Shown here piece by piece: positions 1-9,058 of a stretch of 64,000 nucleotides of DNA. Under the pieces are notes generated by a model. It was not told the DNA's origin. It worked only from the letters and a program-made list of their open reading frames with translations, and did not search any database. The first letter of the stretch is position 1, and each line of letters opens with the position of its first letter. Position numbers and translations under genes: made by a program. The stretch is from CAWIOX01 sp963837775 (lineage in GTDB: Bacteria; Pseudomonadota; Gammaproteobacteria; Burkholderiales; Burkholderiaceae_D), in the NCBI GenBank assembly GCA_963837775.1, contig CAWIOX010000029.1:310001-374000 (forward strand), given 5' to 3'.

Positions 1-1
1 T

Positions 2-25
2 GACGCTCATCCGCAATGAGCGTCG
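2..25. other. short hairpin upstream of the porin
   Basis: Perfect 9-base arms (GACGCTCAT / ATGAGCGTC) around a 5-base loop. It could end an upstream transcript or sit in the porin leader. There is no T-run after it, so a terminator role is unproven. Confidence 0.35.
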
Positions 26-73
26 AATAACGGGCGGCATCCAGTGCCGTCCACATAAAGGAGATGTAATCGT

Positions 74-989
74 ATGAACGCAATCAAGAAAAACCTGTTG
101 TCCGCCGCCGTCATCGGCGCCACCCTGGCCATCGCATCATCGGCCGCACTGGCGCAATCGAGCGTCACCATCTACGGACAGGTGTCCCAGGCTTTGGAAA
201 AAAGAACCGGCACGCCGACTTCCCTGAACACCCCTAGCTTCGGCAGCAACATCGGCTTCAAGGGCACCGAAGATCTGGGCGGCGGCCTGGCCGCCTATTT
301 TGAATTCCGCAACAATTTCAGCGCCGACACCGGCGTCAGCGGCACCCCGCTGTGGACAGAGAAAAGCTTCGTCGGCCTGAAAGGCGCTTTCGGCTCGGTG
401 CAGGTCGGGCGCTTCCTGAATGCCTACGATGACATCAGCTTCAAGGCCATCGGCGACTCCGTTGCCGGACAAAATGGCCTGGCCTATTCCGGCCGCGACG
501 ACAACTCGATCGGTTACTACTCGCCGAACTTCAACGGCTTCTCCTTTGCGGTCACCACCGCATTGAAGGAAACGACCGGCGCGACCAAGAATGTCAGCTC
601 GCTGAACCTGGTGTATGCGAACGGCCCTTTGAAGGTGGCCGCTGCGCATGAAATCGCATCGGGCAAGCCGAGCATCGGCCACGATTCGACCCTGGTCGGC
701 GCCAGCTACGACTTCGGCGTGCTGTCCGTGTTGGGCGACTATGCCAAAGCCTCCAACGGCAGCGATGCCAGCAATGTGCGCCTGGGCGTTTCCGCACCGA
801 TCGGCGCCGGCGCGCTCAAGGCGGCGTACAGCAAAGGCAAGAAATCCTATTACGACAACCAGATCGGCGTCGGCTACTGGTACAACCTGAGCAAGCGCAC
901 GATGCTGTTTACCGATGCCAACCGCACCAAGGATACCGCCGGCAGCTCAAGTCAACGCCTTTGATATCGGCATCAACCACGTGTTCTGA
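74..989 (+). CDS. Gram-negative general porin, one frameshift near the C-terminus
   Basis: Outer-membrane trimeric porin of the betaproteobacterial Omp32/OmpC-like family, a passive channel for small hydrophilic solutes. A signal peptide spans about residues 1-28 (cleavage after ALA) and is followed by the usual mature start QSSVTIYGQV. The barrel shows family motifs such as GFKGTEDLGGGLAAYFEFR and the SFVGLKGAFGSVQVGR strand. An AAGGAG ribosome site at 58-63 fixes the start. The open frame stops at 964, but one base less at about 949-950 continues it into VNAFDIGINHVF and a stop at 987-989. This gives the terminal phenylalanine that porins need for outer-membrane assembly. The break is therefore equivalent to a +1 insertion. 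The substrate cannot be told from sequence. Confidence 0.88.
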
Positions 990-1132
990 TTGCCGTACTT
1001 GTCAGTGTGAGAATCTTACTCCGCAGTGCGGCTGCACTTGTCCTGACAGCCGGGAGTAAGACTTTGGCGCCGTTCATCAATGATGGACGGCACCTTTTAC
1101 AGGCCATCAGGATTGCCCTATATACGACTGCA

Positions 1133-2816
1133 ATTTCGCTGGATCATTTCCATCCCATACCTAGATTGATATGCGCCCACAACCGCTCTCCGCAAGCACT
1201 TCGTTTCAGGCACTCCGCTCACAATATGCGCTGGTGAAAGACCGGCAGTTATCCGATCTGTTCGCCCGCGATCCTTCCCGATTCAGTTCGCTGTCAATCA
1301 AGGCGGCCGGCATATTCCTCGATTACTCCAAGAACCTGCTCGACGACACCACCATGCGCCTGCTGCTGGCGCTGGCGCGCGAGCGCGGCGTGGAGGCGCA
1401 GCGCAATGCGATGTTTGCCGGCGAAAAAATCAACTTCACCGAGCACCGCGCGGTGCTGCACACGGCGCTGCGCGCGCCGCTGGCGGCCGATCTGCAGGTC
1501 GATGGCCAGTACGTGAGCCGCGATGTGCATGCGGTGCTGGACGCGGATGCATGGGTTTACCGATCGCGTGCGCGCCGGCGACTGGACCGGCCATAGCGGC
1601 AAGGCGATCACCGATATCGTCAATATCGGCATCGGCGGCTCCGATCTGGGACCCAAGATGGTGTGCCGCGCGTTGCGCGCATTTGCCCATCCGCGCTTGC
1701 GCATGCATTTCGTCTCCAACGTCGATGGCCACGATCTGGATGCGGTGCTGTCGCTGGTCGATCCTGAAACGACGCTGTTCATCATCACGTCGAAGACGTT
1801 TACGACGATGGAGACGATGATGAATGCGCAATCGGCGCGCAGCTGGTTTTTGCGGCACGGTAATGCGGCAGGACTGGCACAGCACTTTGTGGCGGTGTCG
1901 ACCAATCTGCCGGCGGTCAATGCGTTCGGGATCGATGCCGAGAACATGTTTCCGTTCTGGGATTGGGTCGGCGGACGTTATTCGGTGTGGTCGGCGATCG
2001 GTTTGCCGATTGCGCTGGCGGTCGGCTTCGAACATTTTTCGGCCTTCCTGCAGGGCGCGCATGCGATGGATACCCATTTCCGCAGCGCGCCGCTGGAGTC
2101 GAACATGCCGGTGATCCTGGCGCTGGTGGGCTTGTGGAACCGCAATTTCGTCGGTTGCACCTCGCTGTCGATTGCGCCTTACCAGCAGGATCTGGAGTTG
2201 TTTCCTGCGTTCCTGCAGCAGCTCGATATGGAGAGCAACGGCAAGCATGTGGCGGCCGACGGCTCGGCGCTGGAGGTGGCGACCTGTCCGATCATCTGGG
2301 GCGATGCCGGCACCAATGGCCAGCATGCGTATTTCCAGTTGCTGCATCAGGGCACCGATATCACGCCGGTCGATTTCATTGCGGCGCTGAAACCCAATCA
2401 CACGCTGCCCGAGCATCATGCGGCGTTGCTGGCGAATTGCTTTGCGCAGTCCGAGGCGTTCATGCGCGGCAAGAGCGCCGAGGAGGTGCGGGCGGAGATG
2501 CAGGCGCAGGGCATTCCTGCGGCCGATATCGCGGCGCTGGTGCCGCACCGCACTTTTACCGGCAACCGCCCGAGCAATACGATCCTGATGGATGCGCTCA
2601 ATCCGGCCACGCTGGGCGCGCTGATTGCGCTGTACGAGCACAAGGTGTTCACGCAAGGCGTGCTGTGGGGCGTCAACAGCTTCGATCAGTGGGGCGTCGA
2701 GCTGGGCAAGGTGATGGCGAAGAATATCCAGTCCGAGCTGACCGTCTCGCCCCAGCCGCAGCGCCATGACAGCTCCACCAACGGACTCATCGCGCTGGCC
2801 CGGGCCATGCTTTAAT
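1133..2816 (+). repeat. 1.68-kb direct repeat, copy 1 (contains pgi)
   Basis: Nearly identical to 6403-8088. The repeat begins 38 bases before the pgi ATG and ends just after its TAA; flanks on both sides differ. The two copies lie in the same orientation, about 5.27 kb apart. Confidence 0.9.
1171..2815 (+). pseudogene. pgi: glucose-6-phosphate isomerase, copy 1 (one frameshift)
   Basis: Pgi interconverts glucose-6-phosphate and fructose-6-phosphate in the cytoplasm. The rebuilt protein is about 547 residues, normal for the family. Signatures include NIGIGGSDLGPKMV, the FIITSKTFTTMET segment, the active-site region WGDAGTNGQHAYFQ, and GVNSFDQWGVELGK near the C-terminus. The reading frame breaks at about 1545-1546 (GCG-G-ATG), after residue ~125; removing one G gives the expected VLDAMHGFTDRV. 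The rest is open to 2815. The downstream frame contains all catalytic residues but would lack the first domain if the break is real. No HexR-like site is seen upstream, in contrast to copy 2. Sequencing error is the likeliest explanation, but the same extra G is present in copy 2. Confidence 0.85.
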
Positions 2817-3164
2817 TCAGGCAACACCATAAGGCGTGCTCAGCGTTCCGGAGAGCAGCACGCTCTCCGGCCTGCGCACCCGATTCCGGGCAACATTCAT
2901 CGGGATGCGGAAACTGGCGATCCGCTGCCCGTAAATCGCCATACTCCCCGCAAAAATAATAAAAACCATCCATCGCCGCACGTATATAGCGGGCTGCCAA
3001 TATTACTACCCACCAGTATATACGCAGCGTGCCGTGAGCTTGGCTGGCCAAAATCGAACACGCTCGACTTATAATCGCTGAAATACGGTATATACGACAT
3101 CGACCGCGCATCGGCGGCACGCATCGAGCGGCAGTCAAATCCGGACAACAAGGACATTCCCCAC
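2817..3164. other. non-coding gap between pgi copy 1 and the orphan gene
   Basis: About 350 bases without a convincing gene. It holds one copy of the dispersed intergenic repeat (2939-3023) and the leader of the following small gene. Short open frames here have no recognisable protein character. Confidence 0.5.
2939..3023 (+). repeat. dispersed ~80-bp intergenic repeat, copy A
   Basis: Begins CATACTCCCCGCAAAAA, has the core TCGCCGCA, and ends TACTACCCACCAGTATA. It shares the core and right end with copies B to G. It is a direct-orientation partner of copy B on the other side of the orphan gene. Confidence 0.65.
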
Positions 3165-3485
3165 ATGGCACGCGATACATCCGCATACAGGCAAGTCGTC
3201 GTCGAATCCTTCATCGCCTCAAATTCAACGGGAAAGCATGGGCTGGTGCAAATCCGGCCGATCCAGGGGCAGGCGTATTCCAGCACGCTGGCCGTGCAGT
3301 GCTCCAGGCGCCTGACGGACACCGACCGGTTTCCGCTGGGGACCAAGTTTTTGCTGTTGGCGAAACTGACCGACCGTCTGGGCGGCACGCCTTTTCTGTA
3401 TGCGTACCACGGCGACCCGGATCTGGTGCTCACGAATCGGGAGGCGAAGGCCTTCATCGCCGAATTCAAGCGCGGCAGAATTTGA
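3165..3485 (+). CDS. hypothetical protein, 106 aa
   Basis: I do not recognise the family. The protein is soluble, has no signal peptide, and contains one cysteine. It reads like a real small protein, with a hydrophobic core (FLLLAKLTDRLGGTPFLYAY) and a basic C-terminus. An AAGGA-like ribosome site lies about 12 bases before the ATG. It is alone, on the opposite strand to eda, and flanked by two same-orientation copies of the dispersed repeat (A and B). Codon usage matches the neighbours. The function is unknown. Confidence 0.6.
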   Translation: MARDTSAYRQVVVESFIASNSTGKHGLVQIRPIQGQAYSSTLAVQCSRRLTDTDRFPLGTKFLLLAKLTDRLGGTPFLYAYHGDPDLVLTNREAKAFIAEFKRGRI

Positions 3486-3543
3486 TCTGCGAGATGCCGG
3501 TGAAATGCAGGGGAAGTCGGGACCGGCACAATCCCGACAATTC

Positions 3544-3630
3544 ACATACTCCCTGCAAAAAATTTGAAAAATGCCGTTTGCCGCATGCTTTCAAAGGGGC
3601 TCTAAAACTACTCCCCTCCAGTATAAAAAT
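3544..3630 (+). repeat. dispersed ~80-bp intergenic repeat, copy B
   Basis: Begins ACATACTCCCTGCAAAAA, has the core TTTGCCGCATG, then TTCAAAGGGGCT, and ends CTACTCCCCTCCAGTATA. It ends right at the eda stop codon on the other strand. Confidence 0.65.
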
Positions 3631-3634
3631 CGCC

Positions 3635-4270
3635 TTACTGGCGCAAGGCGCTCGCCGCAGCAGCCAATGCGGTGATGCGGGCCCAGTCGCCGGACAGCAT
3701 CGCGTCTTTCGGCGTCAGCCATGAACCGCCGACGCAGGCCACGTTCTTGCAGGCGAGGAATTGCGCTGCGGTCTCGATCGAGATGCCGCCGGTCGGGCAG
3801 AAAGTAATGTCCGGCAACGGCCCGGCGATCGCATTCAACATGCCGATGCCGCCGGCCGGCACCGCCGGGAACAGCTTCAACTGCTGAAAGCCGAGTTCGC
3901 GCGCCGACATCACCTCGGACGGCGTCATGACGCCCGGCAGCAAAGGCAAGCCGCTTTTCCGTGCGCCCTCGACCAGCGCCGCGGTCAAGCCGGGCGAGAC
4001 GCCGAATACCGCACCGGCATCGCGCGCAGCGGCAAATTCCGATGCCTGCGTCAGCGTGCCGACGCCGACGATCGCTTCCGGCACCTGCTCGGCCATCGCG
4101 CGGATCGCGGCCAGGCCATGCACCGTGCGCAGCGTCACTTCCAGCACGCGGATGCCGCCGGCCACCAGCGCCCGCGCCAGCGGTACCGCATGCGCCAGAT
4201 CGTCGATCGCGATGACCGGGATCACGGCCGAAGTGCGCATGATTTCAAGTAGTGTAGGTGTCATTTTCAT
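3635..4270 (-). CDS. eda: 2-dehydro-3-deoxy-phosphogluconate aldolase
   Basis: Class I aldolase that cleaves KDPG to pyruvate and glyceraldehyde-3-phosphate, the last step of the Entner-Doudoroff pathway. It has 211 residues, the usual length for the TIM-barrel family. Visible signatures are E44 in LEVTLRT, the GVGTLTQ strand, the Schiff-base lysine K132 in KLFPA, and the phosphate-binding CPTGGI loop. The start ATG overlaps the stop of edd (ATGA), so the pair is probably translationally coupled and made from one edd-eda transcript. Confidence 0.95.
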   Translation of the reverse strand: MKMTPTLLEIMRTSAVIPVIAIDDLAHAVPLARALVAGGIRVLEVTLRTVHGLAAIRAMAEQVPEAIVGVGTLTQASEFAAARDAGAVFGVSPGLTAALVEGARKSGLPLLPGVMTPSEVMSARELGFQQLKLFPAVPAGGIGMLNAIAGPLPDITFCPTGGISIETAAQFLACKNVACVGGSWLTPKDAMLSGDWARITALAAAASALRQ

Positions 4271-6186
4271 ATTGGCTTCTTGATAAGATTATCTTCATCG
4301 TTAAATGGCTCGGCTTCCAGAACTTCCGGCAGATGGTCTGGCGCAGTCGTCGGCAACGGGGTCGGCAAGCCGTAGGTGGTCGCGCCCTCCTCCGCCGCAC
4401 TCACCGCGGCACGGAACATGCCGAACAACTCGCGTCCCATGCCGACATGACTGGCCGACAAATCGGCCGTGGCCTGGGTCCGCGCCGCCCATTCGTCGGC
4501 CGGCACCAGCGCTTCCAGCGTCGCCGCTTTCGGCATCGAGGCGGATGATGTCGCCGTTGCGCACCAGGCCCAGCGCACCGCCGGCCAGCACTTCCGGCGA
4601 CACATGGATCGCGGCCGGCACCTTGCCCGATGCGCCGGACATGCGGCCATCGGTCACCAGCGCGACATGACGGCCGGCATCCTGCAGGTTGGCCAGCGCC
4701 GGGGTCAGCGCATGCAGTTCCGGCATGCCGTTGGCGCGCGGCCCCTGAAAACGCAGCACCGCGACAAAATCGCGATCCAGTTCGCCCGCCTTGTACGCAT
4801 GCATGAACGCTTCCTGCGAATTGAACACGATCGCCGGCGCCTGCACCGAACGATGCTGCAGCTTGACTGCAGACACCTTCATCACCGCCCGGCCGAGATT
4901 GCCGGCCACCAGCTTCATGCCGCCATCGGCGGAAAACGGCGTGGCGGCAGTGCGCAGCACGGCCTCATCGCCGCTGGTCGCCACCGCCGGCTTCCACATC
5001 GCAGTTTGATCTTCCTGCAGGAAAGGTTCGCTGCAATGCGCGCGCAAGCCGCGACCCAGCACGGTCAGCACGTCGTCGTGCAGCAAACCCGCATCGAGCA
5101 GTTCGCGGATCACGAAACCGGTGCCGCCGGCCGCGTGGAAATGGTTGATGTCGGCATCGCCGTTCGGGTAAATGCGGGTCAGCATCGGAATCACCGATGA
5201 CAGCTCATCAAAATCATTCCAGTCGATCACGATGCCGGCCGCTTTCGCGATCGCCACCAGATGCAGCGTGTGATTGGTCGATCCGCCCGTGGCCAGCAAG
5301 CCGACGATCGCATTGACGATCGCCTTTTCATCCACCAGACGCCCTACCGGCGTGTATTCCTGGCCGTGGTCGGTGATGCTCACCGCGCGCTGCGCCGCAG
5401 CCGACCGTCAGCGCATCGCGCAAAGGCGTATTCGGCGTGATGAAAGCGGCACCCGGCAGATGCAGGCCCATCACTTCCATCAGCAGCTGGTTGCTGTTGG
5501 CGGTGCCGTAAAAAGTGCAGGTGCCGGCGCCGTGATAGGACTGCGACTCGGCTTCCAGCAGCGCATCGCGCCCGACCTTGCCCTGCGCGTACAGCTGGCG
5601 GATGCGGGCTTTTTCCGGATTCGACATGCCGGATGTCATCGGCCCGGCCGGGATGAACACCGCCGGCAGGTGGCCGAAATGCAGCGCGCCGATCAGCAGG
5701 CCGGGCACGATCTTGTCGCATACGCCGAGATACACCGCCGCATCGAACATATTGTGCGACAGCGCAATCGCGGTCGCCATCGCAATCGCATCGCGCGAAA
5801 ACAGCGACAACTCCATGCCGGGCTGCCCTTGCGTGACGCCATCGCACATCGCCGGCGTACCGCCGGCAAATTGCGCGACCCCGCCGGCAGCCCGCACCGC
5901 ATCCTTGATCAGTTGCGGGAAAGTGCTCGAACGGCTGGTGCGCCGACAGCATGTCGTTATAGGCAGACACGATCGCCACCGAAGGCTTTTTCTGCTGCTT
6001 CAGCACCAGCTTGTCATTGGCCGGGAACGCGGCAAAGCCGTGCGCCAGATTGGTACACGACAAACCGCTGCGCTGGACAGTTTGCAGGCGCGCCGCTTCC
6101 AGACGATCCAGATAGGCAGCCCGGTAAGGCGAGCTGCGCGCAATGATGCGCGCGGTAACGGCAGATACAACAGGATGAAGTGACAT
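4267..6186 (-). pseudogene. edd: phosphogluconate dehydratase, three frameshifts
   Basis: Edd dehydrates 6-phosphogluconate to KDPG using an Fe-S cluster (IlvD/Edd family). The rebuilt length of about 638 residues fits slightly long family members. Signatures include SAYNDMLSAHQPF, GGTPAMCDGVTQGQPGMELS, the CDKIVPG cysteine, GTCTFYGTANSN, GLLATGGSTNHTLHL and VTDGRMSGASGK. The frame breaks at about 5918, 5401 and 4531. Each is equivalent to one inserted base, and together they return to the starting frame. Three evenly spread +1 breaks in an otherwise perfectly conserved gene point to sequence error rather than decay. HexR-like palindromes lie just upstream. Confidence 0.85.
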
Positions 6187-6209
6187 TTTGTGGTCCTTAT
6201 GATTCTCGT

Positions 6210-6226
6210 TGCGTAATATTACTACA
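6210..6226 (-). promoter_or_regulatory. HexR-like operator 1
   Basis: On the minus strand this reads TGTAGTAATATTACGCA, close to the HexR palindrome (TGTARTNNNNNTTACA type). It lies 24 bases before the edd start codon. It shares TGTAGTA with the other two sites. Confidence 0.6.
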
Positions 6227-6332
6227 AAAAATATAGTTCAGCACCTGATGTCGAGCCATATTTCAAAAAACTGCTCGCCCTGTCATTTCAGCAATGCTGC
6301 CATGGCAGGCAGCGAAATAACTCGGCCCCACA

Positions 6333-6346
6333 TGTAAAATACTACA
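6333..6346. promoter_or_regulatory. HexR-like operator 2
   Basis: TGTAAAATACTACA is a near-perfect palindrome; on the minus strand it reads TGTAGTATTTTACA. It sits in the middle of the edd/pgi2 divergent gap. Confidence 0.6.
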
Positions 6347-6367
6347 AAATAATGCGATACACATTTA

Positions 6368-6382
6368 TGTAGTATATTTACT
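6368..6382 (+). promoter_or_regulatory. HexR-like operator 3
   Basis: TGTAGTATATTTACT lies about 60 bases upstream of the pgi2 ATG, where a repressor could block the pgi2-gnl-zwf-hexR promoter. Its right arm is less exact than in site 2. Confidence 0.5.
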
Positions 6383-6402
6383 TTAAATTCATGTATAGTT
6401 TG

Positions 6403-8088
6403 ATTTCGCTGAATCATTTCCATCCCATACCTAGATTGATATGCGCCCACAACCGCTCTCCGCAAGCACTTCGTTTCAGGCACTCCGCTCACAATATGCG
6501 CTGGTGAAAGACCGGCAGTTATCCGATCTGTTCGCCCGCGATCCTTCCCGATTCAGTTCGCTGTCGATCAAGGCGGCCGGCATATTCCTCGATTACTCCA
6601 AGAACCTGCTCGACGACACCACCATGCGCCTGCTGCTGGCGCTGGCGCGCGAGCGCGGCGTGGAGGCGCAGCGCAATGCGATGTTTGCCGGCGAAAAAAT
6701 CAACTTCACCGAGCACCGCGCGGTGCTGCACACCGCGCTGCGCGCGCCGCTGGCGGCCGATCTGCAGGTCGATGGCCAGTACGTCAGTCGCGATGTGCAT
6801 GCGGTGCTGGACGCGGATGCACGGCTTTACCGATCGGGTGCGCGCCGGCGACTGGACCGGCCATAGCGGCAAGGCGATCACCGATATCGTCAATATCGGC
6901 ATCGGCGGCTCCGATCTGGGGCCCAAGATGGTGTGCCGCGCGTTGCGCGCATTTGCCCATCCGCGCTTGCGCATGCATTTCGTCTCCAACGTCGATGGCC
7001 ACGATCTGGATGCGGTGCTGTCGCTGGTCGATCCTGAAACGACGCTGTTCATCATCACGTCGAAGACGTTTACGACGATGGAGACGATGATGAATGCGCA
7101 ATCGGCGCGCAGCTGGTTTTTGCGGCACGGTAATGCGGCAGGACTGGCACAGCATTTTGTGGCGGTGTCGACCAATCTGCCGGCGGTCAATGCGTTCGGG
7201 ATCGATGCCGATAACATGTTCCCGTTCTGGGATTGGGTCGGCGGGCGTTATTCGGTGTGGTCGGCGATCGGTTTGCCGATCGCGCTGGCGGTCGGCTTCG
7301 ACACATTTCTCGGCCTTCCTGCAGGGCGCGCATGCGATGGATACCCATTTCCGCAGCGCGCCGCTGGAGTCGAACATGCCGGTGATCCTGGCGCTGGTGG
7401 GCTTGTGGAACCGCAATTTCGTCGGTTGCACGCTCGCTGTCGATTGCGCCTTACCAGCAGGATCTGGAGTTGTTTCCTGCGTTCCTGCAGCAGCTCGACA
7501 TGGAGAGCAACGGCAAGCATGTGGCGGCCGACGGCTCGGCGCTGGAGGTGGCGACTTGTCCGATCATCTGGGGCGATGCCGGCACCAATGGCCAGCATGC
7601 GTATTTCCAGTTGCTGCATCAGGGCACCGATATCACGCCGGTCGATTTCATTGCGGCGCTGAAACCCAATCACACGCTGCCCGAGCATCATGCGGCGTTG
7701 CTGGCCAATTGCTTTGCGCAGTCCGAGGCGTTCATGCGCGGCAAGAGCGCCGCAGAGGTGCGGGCCGAGATGCAGGCGCAGGGCATTCCTGCGGCCGATA
7801 TCGCGGCGCTGGTGCCGCACCGGACCTTTACCGGCAACCGCCCGAGCAATACGATCCTGATGGATGCGCTCAATCCGGCCACGCTGGGCGCGCTGATTGC
7901 GCTGTACGAGCACAAGGTGTTCACCCAGGGCGTGCTGTGGGGCGTCAACAGCTTCGATCAGTGGGGCGTCGAGCTGGGCAAGGTGATGGCGAAGAATATC
8001 CAGTCCGAACTGACCGTCTCGCCCCAGCCGCAGCGCCATGACAGCTCCACCAACGGGCTCATCGCGCTGGCCCGGGCCATGCTTTAAT
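6403..8088 (+). repeat. 1.68-kb direct repeat, copy 2 (contains pgi)
   Basis: Partner of 1133-2816, with only scattered substitutions and two extra bases relative to copy 1. Confidence 0.9.
6441..8087 (+). pseudogene. pgi: glucose-6-phosphate isomerase, copy 2 (three frameshifts)
   Basis: Same enzyme as copy 1 and nearly identical to it. It is first in a HexR-controlled unit, with the gluconolactonase gene 18 bases downstream. The frame breaks at about 6816 (the same extra G as copy 1), 7301-7311 and 7431. All are +1, and the three together restore the starting frame. As written, only fragments would be made. The last two breaks are private to this copy: at the aligned positions copy 1 is one base shorter and in frame. 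This copy may be decaying while copy 1 is kept, or all breaks may be sequence errors. Confidence 0.85.
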
Positions 8089-8105
8089 CATAAAAGGGAT
8101 CATTC

Positions 8106-8999
8106 ATGCATACTATTCAGGTCGCATTTGACCAGCCGATGCAAGTCGGCGAATGCCCGCTGTGGCATCCGGACGAGTCGGCGCTGTACTGGGTCGACAT
8201 CGCCGGCTTTGCGGTGCACCGGCTGAATCCGGCAAACGGCATGCACCACAGCTGGCAGATGCCGTCCGAGCCGGCCTGCATTGCACGCAACGCAAGCGGC
8301 GGCCTGATCGTCGCACTGCGCACAGGATTCTTCCGGCTCGATACGGGCAATGGCGCATTGCATGAAATTGCACCCGCGCCTTATGACACCGCCACCACGC
8401 GCTTCAACGACGGGCGTTGCGATGCGGCCGGACGATTCTGGGTCGGCTCCATGTATGAGCCGCGCGACCGGCAACTGGGTACGATGTATTGCCTCGATCA
8501 AGGCACGGTTCATCAGCACTGGAGTGGCGTAACGGTATCGAACGGCCTGGCATTCAGCCCGGACAACCGTACGCTGTATCACGCCGACACCACCGCGCAC
8601 CTGATACGCCGCTATGCGTTCGACCTGGAAAATGGCGAAGCCGGCACGCCGCAGGTTTTCAAACAGTTCTCGACTGACAAGACGCATAATTATGGCGGAC
8701 GGCCTGACGGCGCAGCGGTCGATAGCGAAGGCGCCTACTGGTGCGCGATGTTCGAAGGCGGACGCCTGTTGCGGCTATCACCGGAAGGCGACATCCTGCG
8801 CGAAATCGCGCTGCCCTTGCGCTGCCCGACCATGATCGCTTTTGGCGGCGAGGATTTACGCACTCTGTACATCACCAGCGCGCGGCACAACCGGCCGGCG
8901 GCAGAACTGGCAGAATACCCGTTGTCGGGCTGCGTACTGTCAATGCGCGTGGATGTGCCCGGGCTGCCTGAACATGCTTACATCAGCACGGCCGCATAA
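8106..8999 (+). CDS. SMP-30/gluconolactonase family lactonase
   Basis: 297 residues of a six-bladed propeller lactonase. Family signatures visible are GECPLWHP near the N-terminus (metal glutamate), the TRFNDGRCDAAGRFWVGSM segment, VSNGLAFSPD, and RPDGAAVDSEGAYW, which carries the metal-binding Asn/Asp. Placed between pgi and zwf and followed by hexR, it probably hydrolyses the lactone made by Zwf (6-phosphogluconolactone) or gluconolactone. No pgl-type 6-phosphogluconolactonase is present in this locus. An AAAGGGA ribosome site precedes the ATG. The substrate is inferred from context. Confidence 0.85.
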   Translation: MHTIQVAFDQPMQVGECPLWHPDESALYWVDIAGFAVHRLNPANGMHHSWQMPSEPACIARNASGGLIVALRTGFFRLDTGNGALHEIAPAPYDTATTRFNDGRCDAAGRFWVGSMYEPRDRQLGTMYCLDQGTVHQHWSGVTVSNGLAFSPDNRTLYHADTTAHLIRRYAFDLENGEAGTPQVFKQFSTDKTHNYGGRPDGAAVDSEGAYWCAMFEGGRLLRLSPEGDILREIALPLRCPTMIAFGGEDLRTLYITSARHNRPAAELAEYPLSGCVLSMRVDVPGLPEHAYISTAA

Positions 9000-9058
9000 G
9001 ACTGCAAAACCGAACAGATTCAGAACCATTCACCCGATTAATTTACTCAAACCACAAA

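Noticed and set aside
1436..2830. Long minus-strand open frame opposite pgi (464 codons)
   Set aside because: Mirror of a conserved, GC-rich gene: Arg/His/Gln-rich, no domain, no ribosome site. The same effect occurs opposite zwf, rne, thrC and sdaA.
2766..3074. Small plus-strand frame after pgi copy 1
   Set aside because: Overlaps the pgi end and repeat copy A; no ribosome site and no protein-like composition.
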